Shown here: positions 1-42,609 of the stretch, in pieces
Numbering within the stretch: the stretch's first letter is position 1
How the letters are laid out: each line of letters opens with the position of its first letter
Source of the DNA: Effrenium voratum
Lineage: Eukaryota > Sar > Dinophyceae > Suessiales > Symbiodiniaceae
NCBI GenBank assembly: GCA_963377175.1
Contig: CAUJNA010001735.1
Location: forward strand, 402,501-466,500
DNA length: 64,000 bases
Direction: 5' to 3'
Position numbers and translations under genes: made by a program
Notes under the pieces: model-generated
Told to the model about the DNA's origin: nothing
The model's database searches: none
What the model saw: only the letters and a program-made list of their open reading frames with translations

Positions 1-571
1 GTGTTGGGGCGACCCCAAAAACCCTTCCCACTAACAAGCCCCGTAAATGTGTGTTTTGGGGCACCCTTGTCTAGGTTGGTTCAAAAGGAGCCGAGGGAAA
101 ACCACCACCCTCCCTCCAGCATGGCACCTGTGAGAGGGTACCTGGAAGATCATTGAGCTCTTGGGACCTAACGTCTGAACCTCTGGTGCCATGGAAACGT
201 GGCAGGGAGGGTAATAGTTTTGATGTTTTTGGCAGGTGCATCACCGCGAATGTGAGCATTTGGTTTGAACAGTTCTCCACGGAAAGAGGGGTTGTGAGTT
301 GCCCGCGCACAGTCAAGGAGGCAACGCCCCGCCCGAAGACATTCCCAGTTGGTCACCCAGTGAGGGATTTCTTCTCCAAATACCAACTTTTTGTTTGCAA
401 TCGCCAGGAATTCTCAGATATGTTTTTTTTTTTTTTTTTTCTTTTTTTTTTTTTTAAATAGGAGTTGACATCAGGGGTTTTAGCATTGCAGACAAGAAAG
501 TGGGAGCGTTTGGAGTGGGCAAGCCACAGGGGCATACTTGCAGAATTGCATCTCCGCGTTGCTCCCGGCAG

Positions 572-1108
572 GCGCTGGGAATCCACAAGGCGGCGAACTA
601 CGCTGCCAGCTTCGCACAAACCCGCCGTTTGCGGGGAGAAAAAGACCGAAAGCCACTGCCGTCTCGACGAGTGCGAGTCGAATTTCTTGAAGAGATGCGC
701 TCGGACTTAGACCGCTTGTACAGTCGTGTCCGACATGAAACAGTGGTATCCTCCATGTCCCTTTTGGAGGCTTCCAAAAGTGGCGATCGTTTCAATGGAC
801 TTCAGCGGACACCAGCATAGATTGATCAAGCTGCGGGGAAATCCGGTAAACCCTGTAGCAAGGGCCTCATGTCCGGTGGATGCGCATAGGACTTTCAATC
901 AAAAATCGTCTTCAGGGCGTTTGTCTCTTCCATCACTGGCCATGTGCGCTGCGAGGACACCAAGGATGGAGCTTCCACTGGAGGCGGATTTGCCCGGGCC
1001 ACAGGAGAACAGCTGGCAAGAAAGCGCGCACGAAGATACACTTCCCAACATGGCACACACACCACAAAAGAAGTCTTGACCACCACCCTTCGCGCCCAAG
1101 AAATTTGA
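572..1108 (+). CDS. 3' exons of an unidentified gene
   Basis: Two stretches look coding. 572 to about 743 follows an AG|G acceptor and reads ALGIHKAANYAASFAQ, then a basic stretch and RVRVEFLEEMRSDLDRLYSR, helical in character. 916-1108 follows TTCAG and reads AFVSSITGHVRCEDTKDG, a Gly-rich turn, then ARKRARRYTSQHG and TTLRAQEI before TGA (1106-1108). The second stretch is open for 63 codons and looks like a terminal exon. The joint between the two could not be fixed, because their phases do not match at any obvious donor, so they may be separated by an unseen exon or belong to different genes. No family is recognised. Coding character is seen; membership of one gene is inferred. Confidence 0.45.
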
Positions 1109-1251
1109 CACGTTCTGGGCCAAGGTTTGAAGAGACACACCCTAGATTTCCCCCTGGCTGGCGGCTGGAGCAGTGCGCCGGCCAAAGCATTGCAATCGAG
1201 CAGTGTTTGGTAAAAGGTCCTGAGAGGATCTTGCTCCCAAAGACTTGAGGT

Positions 1252-1367
1252 TCCGAAACGCCACTGGCTGGACCGATGTGAACCGATTGATTGAGCGACT
1301 CGAACTGGGGGGTTGGCTCACCGAAAGGCGGAAAGACCGCCCAAACCACCAAAAAGCATCGGGGTGA
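1252..1367 (+). CDS. Possible terminal exon, unidentified
   Basis: After a GACTTGAG|G acceptor the frame reads FRNATGWTDVNRLIERLELG, then a basic tail ending NHQKASG and TGA at 1365-1367. The amphipathic DVNRLIERLEL segment is protein-like. It lies between the end of the preceding gene candidate and the first UAP56 exon, so it could be an alternative 3' exon of the former, an upstream exon of the latter, or chance. Confidence 0.25.
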
Positions 1368-1604
1368 AGCACCGGCTTCCTTTCCAGGTGCCTCGTGCCT
1401 TTCGCGGAAGCCCCTTTTCAAGGTGGGGCCAAAGCGAGAACCAGAAACCAGTGCGGATGTTGGCTTCCTGCTTGCTGGATTTCGGGAATGAAGCCTGAAA
1501 CACGGGAAACCGGAAACTGGTTCAGAGCAAGAAGACCCAGCCTTTGGGTGCAAAGGAAACTGCTGAGGGCAGTGACTGCTTGGTTGCAACCCTTTGTCTT
1601 GATT

Positions 1605-1700
1605 TGGCTGTGGGTCAACACCAATGGTACCATTTTGGGATAGGTGCACCACCCATTCTAGAACCTATTTTAGTGGGGATTGGGTTTGACCCATGGCCAT
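1605..1700. mobile_element. Family C inverted-repeat element
   Basis: TGGCTGTGGGTCAA to TTGACCCATGGCCAT, with the middle ACCAATGGTACCATTTTGGG and CACCCATTCTAGAACC. It has a deletion relative to full copies. Confidence 0.85.
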
Positions 1701-1701
1701 T

Positions 1702-1825
1702 CTAGGTCCCCCGTAGGCCCAGTAGTGCCCTTTTGCCAACTTTTTTGGGTTCCCCTGCTAAAATAGACTACAGAAGAAGAAAAGTTGGTACCCTTTCTAG
1801 TACCCCTTAAATCTGGAGGACCTAG
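1702..1825. mobile_element. Family B inverted-repeat element
   Basis: CTAGGTCCCCC at the left and GGAGGACCTAG at the right, with a T-rich middle (CTTTTTTGGG...AAATAGACTACAGAA). The outer CTAG or inner TA is the likely target duplication. Confidence 0.88.
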
Positions 1826-1997
1826 CATAGGAACCCCCTAAGAAGACCCACCCATTTGTAGTTGAAGGAATCTCCTTCACCCAAACACCCCCCCCCCAAA
1901 AAAAAAAAGAAACAAGAAGAGCCATGCATTTGCTTTTTGCTGGGGGAAGGGGTTTCAGGCGGGCGGCGAGTTTTTTTCGACTTTTCACCGATCTGAG

Positions 1998-34459
<32,462 letters not shown>

Positions 34460-34474
34460 GCTGAGGCCGGGAAT

Positions 34475-34575
34475 GAGGTCCCCGAGGATCGTGCCGTTGT
34501 ACCGACTTTTTTGGGGAGGGCTCCCCTACCAAAATAGACAACAGAAAAAGGGTACCAACAGAAAAAGGGACCTAG
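34475..34575. mobile_element. Family B element in the UAP56 / next-gene spacer
   Basis: A diverged copy (GAGGTCCCCGAG to AAAGGGACCTAG) begins 16 nt after the UAP56 stop and ends 19 nt before the next candidate ATG. It occupies most of the intergenic spacer, so it may contribute the 3' end of one transcript or the acceptor of the next. Confidence 0.75.
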
Positions 34576-34594
34576 TCAAAATAACGAGCCACCC

Positions 34595-37185
34595 ATGGGA
34601 AGGGCTTTCACCAGGGCGCCTGGCAATTTTCAGCCCAAGGCCACTGGCCTGGGCGATGAAATCGAGTTTTGCATGTGTGTGTGTGTGTGTTTTTTTTTTG
34701 TTTTAAGCCCCCAAACCCCAAACCAGCTTGGTGGTGGAAACCGTGTTTGACGGCTTGCAGTACTTTTGGTTGCAGGTCCTTTGCATCCTTCAATGATGGC
34801 CTTGCTTTTGGCTTGTGATGTTACTTTCGATCTTGTGCTATTCAATGGGGCCAGCCAGGAATTGCGCCTAATTTTCACATGTCCTCTCGCAGCATTTTGA
34901 TTCCTTGGTCTCTATGTTTTGGGTACGTGAACCCATCAGGTCGGGGGAGGGGAGGTTTTACTTTTTTGATACTTCCTATGTGTTCCGCTGTCAAATGGAA
35001 TCTGGTCGCGGAATTGCCCTTATGCCCACCAGACCTCCTCTACAAAGCCTTGAGCCAGAGCACCCCGGCTGCTTTGGACGGTACAAGCAGGAGGGTGCTG
35101 TAAGGGGTAGATGGGCCTTCTTCGGATAAAACGCAAAAGCAAAGCGATCCATCGCGCCAAGGTGAGCGATCTGAGGATGTCGAATGCACCGAAGTAATGA
35201 AGGAACAAAAAGGCACGGAGCATTGCCCAGGTTCGCCGCTTGTGGAAGAGGCGCTTGAGTGGAATGCAAAAGCAATTATTTGTTTGAGGATGTGCTCCTT
35301 TGTACAGCCTTGTCGGATATTCTTCATGCAATCCGTCCCCGATTCGAGTGTCTGGACCCCTGTCCCTGAAGCTTCCCCAGAGGATCATGCCTTCTCAATG
35401 CTTTACCCTATGAATTTACTTGAAGATTGCTTTCCCAGCCCCCTCACACGAAGGTTCAACGCACGTACTCTTTCTCTTTTGGCGCTTCACAAGCAATCTG
35501 GGCCCCTGAAATGGAACCCTGTTGTTTTCCCTGGTCAAAAACCAGCTATCCCCAAGAAATCCAACAGGGGACCCGGTCAGGCCGTGCAGAACAGGCTGGG
35601 GCGGGAACCGCTCGAAAAAATAAAATAACAATTAAAATAAAACAACTAAAAATAATAACAACAACAACAAAACACATGAGAAGGCACGATACGTCGGGGA
35701 AAAGCCGATGTGCGCTTTTACTGAAAAGCACCTCAAGCCGATGTGCGCATTTTTGGCCATAGGCTTTTCCCAAGTGGACAGTGCCTTCTCAACTTTTTTT
35801 TTTTTTTTAAAGAAAACTCAAAACTAAAAATGAGTGAGCAAGCAGAGGTTGGGGGAGCACGCAAACCCGCAGAAGGCCCGCAAACCCGGACAAGGCCCGC
35901 ATAATCCGGAGAAGGCCCGGAAAGAAATCTGAGTCTGTTTTGTTTGGCGATGTGCGACGTGCAAATCCGCATCCATGGCTGCTGGTGATGCCTGTGCTGC
36001 TGCTGCTGCTGCTGCTGCTGCCGCTGATGCTGGTGATGCCGCTGATGCTGGTGATGCCGCTGATGCTGGTGATGCCTCTGAACTGGTGATGCCAGTATCT
36101 AGCCAGAGCCAAGGCTGACAAACAGAAATGCCAACCCTTGAGCAGGAACGCTTATCTGGGGGAACTCGCAAAATCCAGAGGACGCGTGTCCAGACTTCCG
36201 ACTGATACCATTCTGGCTCCGTATTTGTGTGTCCAGGCAAGGTCAAAACCGCGGTTCATTCCCTTTACACTGAAGTTTTCTCTATCTTGCGAGGGTTGAC
36301 GCCATATCCCCAGAAATGTTGAAGCCCCCATTCCTGTCAACTCAACCTTGCCCAGCGTGATTCTCACGAAACGGCTGGAGTCAGTAAACTGCGGTCGACG
36401 CGATGGAGAAAGTGGGGCGCTCGAGCCGCAGCGGCGGATGGAGAGACGCCTTCCTGAACCGCAGGACCGCTGTTTTTGCACTCAAGGGATGTCCGAGCAA
36501 AGCAAAGCTGGAGGTGAACCAAGGGGCTGGCGCCTGGTACGGGAGTTTCTGAGTCAAGTGAGGGTTCTTAAGTGGTTCCCAGCCATCCCTGAAAGGTTTT
36601 TGGCAACTTTTTAGTGTGTAGTGGGGATGTCCAATTAAAGCCGCTAAAAGTTTTTTGTTTTTTTTGAACATAGCGTATAGCGGAGGATCTGAGGACAGCC
36701 AAGGGTTGTAATTGAATCAAAGCTCCCCAAACTCCTTTTTCAGGTTTATTCCAGTGCGCTTTTTCCTCCAAGCCTCTAAAAGATGGTGGTCACGGAGCAG
36801 AATTTGCTGTCCTTCCGCTTCCCTTTGAACCCAGTACTGCCGAAGAGGTCTGAGAAGCAAAAGGCTTGCGAGTCGTGAGCATGTTTGTGATGGGAGTTGG
36901 GATCTCCGGATTCCAAAGTTGACGTCTTGACTCGTGGAAGACATGCAACTATCTTTGCCTAGGCTGGCCCGGAAGGCTTTTCCATATTTTGAATATGTTG
37001 AAAACACCAGGTGTAAGGTTGGTTTCAGGGACACCACGCAAAGGGGCGGGGGGGAGGGGGGGTCACACACCCAGCTCCGCAGGAAGGGGGAGACTCGCTC
37101 GGCGTCCCGAGAAGCGAGTCGGGAGCCTCGGGAGCCGCGGGAGCCGCGCCAGCGGCCAGCAGTGGACTTTGATGAGAAGGACTGA
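34595..37185 (+). CDS. Probable small basic protein gene, exons incomplete
   Basis: The candidate start is ATG 34595, reading MGRAFTRAPGNFQPKATGLG then DEIE, 135 nt after the UAP56 stop. A second good stretch begins at 36402 (MEKVGRSSRSGGWRDAFLNR then RTAVFALKGCPSKAKLE). The two last exons are well supported: 36956-37010 (LARKAFPYFEYVENT, split Arg codon, GT donor) joined to about 37082-37185, which reads KGETRSASREASREPREP then a repeat of REP and AVDFDEKD with TGA at 37183-37185. The tail is rich in Arg, Glu, Pro and Ser. The middle exons are not resolved, and the 36402 stretch has a competing frame. No family is recognised. Confidence 0.45.
35197..35628 (+). CDS. Open frame of 143 codons, doubtful
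   Basis: The frame starts MKEQKGTEHCPGSPLVEEAL and is open to 35628. It lies inside the span of the 34.6-37.2-kb gene. Its base composition is like the surrounding intron, and another frame in the same DNA (from 35229) also looks plausible, so it may be chance or contain part of one exon. Confidence 0.15.
   Translation: MKEQKGTEHCPGSPLVEEALEWNAKAIICLRMCSFVQPCRIFFMQSVPDSSVWTPVPEASPEDHAFSMLYPMNLLEDCFPSPLTRRFNARTLSLLALHKQSGPLKWNPVVFPGQKPAIPKKSNRGPGQAVQNRLGREPLEKIK
35975..36118 (+). repeat. GCT array and 18-bp minisatellite
   Basis: (GCT)n is followed by about three copies of an 18-bp unit, GATGCTGGTGATGCCGCT. The + strand reads as a 47-codon Ala/Asp/Gly frame starting at an ATG (35975) and ending TGA. 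It may be a low-complexity coding exon, but nothing else supports that. Confidence 0.6.
36577..36700 (+). mobile_element. Family E element
   Basis: TTCCCAGCCATCCCTG to GCGGAGGATCTGAGGACAG, within the gene at 34.6-37.2 kb. Confidence 0.72.
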
Positions 37186-37211
37186 CCAACATGGCGAGCT
37201 GAGTTTTTTTT

Positions 37212-37321
37212 TGAGGTGGATGTGGCTCAAAATCATCCAGCTGGGGTTACGCAGGTTTTGGTCCATGTTCCCACTTACCAGGGCAACCCATTTGGGTACC
37301 GGTTTTTTGAGGCACAGCCAG
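37212..37321. mobile_element. Family F element
   Basis: GTGGCTCAAAATCATCC to GGTTTTTTGAGGCACAGCCA. It starts 27 nt after the stop of the 34.6-37.2-kb gene. Confidence 0.78.
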
Positions 37322-39720
37322 GTGGAACCACCTCAAAAGTAATGTTGACCCCGTTTGAGCCACGTGCTCAAAACCCGGGTAGATGAAGGTTAGTAAGGGA
37401 CGATTTCCCAACCATAAATAGCTGCGGATATCCTGCACATGGTTCTGGATCGACCATTTTAGTACCAGGTTTTGATTGCGACTCATTTGAATCAACCCCA
37501 GTTTATGAAAAGGGAGGTCTATTTCTGGCTTTGAACGGGAATCATCACTTGAGGGGAACGCACACCCCTATTGATTAACAATTATTGGTGGCCATCATGA
37601 GTGGACACCAATCAATTTTGATGTCAACCACAGGGTGCGCGAACCATTAAAAGAACAGACACCAAAATGGGTGTGTCGCTTTGGAGGGTCCTGTTTTGAT
37701 GAGGACAACTCCCCAATTGTGAGGGTCCGCTTTTTCGAGAACCCGGGAATTCCCATGGAAGCTTGCCGTTCCGCTTGTGCACCCCCCCTGTAAAGTGGAC
37801 TTGCTTATCAAACTGCATGGCGAAGGAAAGAACATGTAAGCTGCTGTCAGGATTTGGCTTGCCAAGGTGAAGTGATATTAATTCAAACATGTTGAAGCGG
37901 TCATGGTTTGATAGGAAGGGAATGAGTTGGAATGACCCTGCAATAAACCATCCCCGATGGTTTCGTGTAGGTGAATCCAAAGGTTCATTCCCAGACCCGG
38001 GGGCGTGCTACCAATCGCACCAGCAAGCTGCAGGGTCGTCAATTACCTCAGTTGTTCAGTGGCACCCTTTTTCCCCTTTTTTTGGTGGCTGCCCCACTAA
38101 AAATGGTCTTCCTCAAAAAGGGTTCCCTTTTTTTCCAGGGTCACTGAACAACCGAGTTACGCATTCTAGATCCCAAAATAGCAGAGGGGAGAAAGGAACA
38201 GAACAAGTGTTGCAACCAATGCTCAATTTCCCTGGGTCTGAGTCCATCTTGGGACGAACCCTGACGCACCAGCTTGCTACATCTCGCAGTCGAAATAAGC
38301 TCACTGATTGGGAAACTATGGCCACAACTATGATCTTTGCAAAAAGAGGGGTCCAGCCAATGGCTCATTTTTTGTGATTTGGGCTGTATCATCCACACGT
38401 GGGACAGACGACACCGTTGAGGTCGGGGTGGTATTGAGCACTTTCCTTGTTCCTTGGTTCTGTTATCCCTCTGTTACGTGAGGGGTACTGATCCTTCGGG
38501 CGATTGCTCTCATTCCAAATGGAGCCCCAACACTGAGGCCCCTCAAAACAGTTTTACTCAGCATATGTTGTTTTTCACTTTCTGTGTCCGATCTGCAGAG
38601 GAGTAACCACTCATTAGGATCTTCCCTGAAATTCTGCCATATCGCGATCCCCGCAACGGGCAAGGGGTCATTTGCATCCAGCGTACTTGCACCGGACAGA
38701 AAAACAAATAATCTGCTTGCAGAATTGGGGGTCACTTTGGACAAGGGTCTCCTTGTGGGTTCCGCTTTCAGTACCAAAAAGGGGTCCACGATTTTCAAAA
38801 ACACTCGCCCCCTTGTCAATGTTGTTGTTGGTATCCTGAAAGGAACCCTGGTTATGGATAGACTTGGGGTGAATATGAGCAAAGGTGCAACAAGGAAGCC
38901 AAAAGAAAACCACTCATTTTGGAGAAGTTAACTTCACATCATTGCACTCATGAAAGGCTCGAACTACATTGGAAGGTTCGGACCTCAAAAGAAATGGCTC
39001 CTTTTTCAGCACCCGGTGCGATAGGTGGGGAATCAATACCCGTTCCGGGTATTGGGAATGAGCTGTTTTGTTTTGTTTTTTCTCTAAAGGAACCTAAATT
39101 GGGAAGTTTTGTTGTTTCGGGATCATTCCATTTCTCATTCCCTGCCTATCGACCCAGCAAGAAAAGGATTGGCAGCCTCGTTTTGGTGAACTTCCCCAAT
39201 TCTTGACTTCCTCCCAATCGTTGTTTGAATTGGATTTCACGAACATAAACATGAACATAACATACATGCAGATAACCCTTAGTTGGTGGTTTGGATTGGT
39301 GGTTTGGGGATTGAACTTATGGTTGTAGAGGGTACCTTTGACATGGGACTCCCTTCCGGAGCACCACCAAACCAACGGGCTCCAAACCACTTAGTGGGAA
39401 GCTGATACTCTCTCCATGGAAGATCAATTTGCTCTTGAGACCGGGTCCGGAACCTCAGGTGTGGCGTGAGTGGAAGAAAGGACGGTACATACACAGATTT
39501 TGACGCAACAAGAAACTGGGAGGGTACCTGGAACATCCATTTCGATCTTCTTGGTAGCAAAAACAGGAAGTTCTTAAAAGCGGAAGGCACGAGGGACTGT
39601 ACAAACCAAACACGTTTTTAATTGAGGCAAAGAAACAAGTGGGACGAGGGACGGCACAAACCACACCTCTTTTGTGCGGGGGGGGGGGGGAAATAAAAAA
39701 ACGCGACGATCATTCGATCG
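37322..39720. other. Spacer or intron region with no clear exon
   Basis: It holds a family D copy (38047-38156), a decayed family M relative (about 39016-39170) and several unassigned repeats. No exon could be supported. Confidence 0.5.
38047..38156. mobile_element. Family D element with TTAC duplication
   Basis: CTCAGTTGTTCAGTGGCACC to CACTGAACAACCGAG, flanked by TTAC on both sides (38043-38046 and 38157-38160). Confidence 0.92.
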
Positions 39721-39723
39721 CAG

Positions 39724-42356
39724 GCCATGCTAGAGCAAGACCAGGCGCGCATCGACCAGCTCCTGCGCCGGGAGACGCGGAACGCGAGCGGCGGAACGGC
39801 GCGGCCGCCGGTGAAGAAGCCCCCAGCACCGCCCAAGGCGAGCGACGCCTGCGTCGGCATCGGAATCCGGTTTGGGCGCAAAACCGCGCCAGGTAAAATG
39901 AAAAGAGGGGGAAACATATGGAACCCTCAATGTGTCAAAATGGGGGGGGGGGGGGGGGCGGAAATGCGCCCCTTGGTAACTTGTTTGGCTGTTTCATGGG
40001 GTTATCAAGGTCAGCTGGGGTTGGTTCCGGTAAAACATGGGGCCAGTTTCCCAGGCCAAGCCTTGCCCCTTTTCTATACAGGTACGTTGACCCGTGAGAA
40101 ACCCTGCAATCATCCTCAAAGTTGGACCCTCTGAGCTGGGCTGATGTTGCCGATCTTCAAATCAAACCCCTGGCGAATTCGCGTTTGGTGGATGTTGTGT
40201 TTTTTTTGTTAAGGGACCCATCCAAAATGGTGGTGTCCCTTGAAGAAGACATACCCATATTGGTATAATTTTCTTATGTGCTGCAGCAATTAGGGAATTA
40301 GGCATGCGGCAGTGATCATGCTTTTCCAAAACAGACCCCGCCGGTCCCCCCGCCCTTAGGGTTGGGCAGTGAATTTGTGCTGACTAAGGAGGCACAAGGC
40401 AATCATCCGAATTCGTTTGAAGGGTGCTAAGTTTCGGTAACACCAATATGCGCCAAGCAGAACATCCAGCGCGTTGTGGTGCCACTGACCGCAAACGTGG
40501 CCTTAACATCGTCACATTGGTTGTGCCGGGGGTTGATCATCAATATGTGCAGTGTTGTCTATTGTCTCCCTGCTGGTTTCACAGGGAAATGGTTCTGACT
40601 TGTCTTTTTTTTAGTGTCACAAGCAGAAGGAAGTTTACTTCCAGCGATAGATTCCGTCGATTTGATGATTTCCTCTTGTCTTGTGTGTTGCGTTTGCCTC
40701 TATGAGTTGTGCGGTCCAAGAATCCGATGGGATGAGAGGGATTGCGAGCAGCCAAATGGTGTAACCCCAAAACGGGTTGCCTCGTTAAATGGAACCAAGG
40801 ACGAAAACCTGCAGTCCATATCCTGGTGGCTTAATCTTGACCCATACCGGGTCAACATGTTGACGTATGGTGGTTATTGTTGTGTTGCGTTTCAGACTAG
40901 AGAAATTGAACTGGAGTGAACCTTAAGCCAACCCCACATGGTTGGAAAGCCAAGATTCGCTAAACATGGACCAGGATCAACATGGTTTTTTTGGGGGAAG
41001 CACAGGCTAAGGCAGTTGAGGGGCTTGGGTTTGGTCGGACTGGACGCTTTTTTCGACCCCCAACCGAATGCTTTGACCCATGAACCCTTAAGGTAATTAA
41101 ATTGGTTGGGTCAATCCTAACAGGTTTGGGGTCAAAAGCCGAATCTTGGCCGACGTGCTTTGCACAAGGCTGTGGGTCGAAGCCCAGATACCTTTTTTTG
41201 GGGTCAACCCTTTAGTAGAACTACACATACCCATCATTTGACCCAGTTGGAGTTGGTGAAAGTGGGTATATATAATCTACATGGATTGTCTGGGATATGC
41301 CTTTGTCCTGTTCGGGGCAATGAGGTTGTCCAAGGGCGAACTTGCATACCCCAAATGCACACACCCCAAAATTAGTGAGGGTACATGGCCCAAAATTCAT
41401 CCCTGTATAGGCCTGTAGGTGGGGTATGTCCATTTGGGGCATGTAAGCTTTTCCTTCCGACAGAAGCGGCGAGGTGACCCCCTACAAATTCCGCTCCGAC
41501 ACGGCGCCCCCGTCCCCCAGCAGCACCACCTCTGAGCGAAACTCCCCAGAGGTGCGCCAGGGGGGGGGGGAAGCTGGGGCTGCATTCTAGGGATGGTTTC
41601 CTGTACTACCAGGGGTTTAGTGGGAAAATTGGTTTGGGGGTACTGGAAACCATGTTAGATACGTGGTTGTGTGTTGATGAACTTCAATCTTTGCATTCAT
41701 TGACCTGACTCTTTGCCTCAATCAGAGGCCATGACACGCTGCTGAGCTGAAAGTCTGTTCTTGAGGGAGCCCTTTTTCGGGTTTGCAGGGAACCAGATGT
41801 GAAAGCGCCTCATTTTTGGGGTTATGTGACAACCCATGTAGTTGGAATTCTCAAAGCGGAAATGATGGAAACACTGGATTGCTCAACGCCTGGTTGATAG
41901 ATACTGGGCTATGCCTCTCTTTGGACACACCCTATCAATCTGCCAGCTAAAGTCACAATTTGATTTTGTGTGCCTCGATAGTTTAATCGCTTTCCAGACC
42001 CCCAGTTGTTTGTTCCGCATGCAGGTAAGGGGGGTATGATGGGATATGTTACAGGTGTCCTGGCGGCAAGTCAGGGAAGTTGAACTGGGCTGAAACCGCT
42101 TGTTCTGACATCTGCTGCTCAAAAAGCCACCTAACTTTTTTGCACACCAAAATTTGACACATCCTTTGTCAGGGCTCCTTAACAGACACATTGTGCAACC
42201 ATTTAAAACATGGCTTTTTCAACACCATAATAAAGTTGGACACCACCATTTACAAGTTGCAATGTTCAGGCGTTTTTCATGTAAGGATCCCTGTTTTGTG
42301 TTCAGATTCAGAGTTTCCCAAAGGTTTTCGAGTCTCAGGGCGCGGCCCTTATGTGA
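39724..42356 (+). CDS. Proline/serine-rich protein gene, 3' exons
   Basis: Exon 39724-39875 (acceptor CGCAG|G) reads AMLEQDQARIDQLLRRETRN, then a Gly/Ala/Pro/Lys-rich linker and CVGIGIRFG. Ending at a GC donor (39876), it joins in phase to 41464-41551, reading SGEVTPYKFRSDTAPPSPSS then TTSERNSPE (GT donor). A third exon, 42324-42356, adds VFESQGAALM and TGA. Phases 2 and 0 close across both joints. The first segment is helical, perhaps coiled coil; the rest is disordered with SP/TP sites, as in phosphoproteins. The start is upstream and unseen, and the short last exon is the weakest call. No family is recognised. Confidence 0.55.
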
Positions 42357-42385
42357 CGACGTCGCGTTCGCCGGGAGTTCGGAGC

Positions 42386-42395
42386 TTGGCTCAAG
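42386..42395 (+). promoter_or_regulatory. Candidate spliced-leader relic / trans-splice acceptor before the cyclodeaminase gene
   Basis: TTGGCTCAAG equals the last 10 nt of the dinoflagellate spliced leader and ends in AG. It lies 30 nt after the proposed stop of the preceding gene and upstream of the ATG at 42610, with a family F element between. A 10-nt match is expected by chance about once in eight windows of this size. Confidence 0.4.
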
Positions 42396-42420
42396 ATCGA
42401 GAGCTACTCCGAACTGACGC

Positions 42421-42568
42421 GGGTATGGGTCAAAAAAAAGAGTGTCACCACCAGGATATGGACCGCAGAAATTTCGTCCACGTTAGCTCAAAATTTAACA
42501 GGAGGGGTCTTACCAGGGCTTGGTCCACGTTTCCACTTGCCAGGGTGGCATTTTGGTACCAGCTTTTT
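42421..42568. mobile_element. Family F element in the cyclodeaminase 5' leader
   Basis: GTATGGGTCAAAAAAAAG to CAGCTTTTTGAGCCGCAG. It starts with GT and ends with CAG, so it may be a leader intron between the proposed spliced-leader site (42395) and the ATG (42610). Confidence 0.65.
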
Positions 42569-42609
42569 GAGCCGCAGCCAAATTTGGGGTTACCCCATTC
42601 TTGACCCGC

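Noticed and set aside
933..1652. 239-codon minus-strand frame
   Set aside because: It lies opposite the better supported + strand exon ending at 1108 and runs into a family C element; composition and content look like chance.
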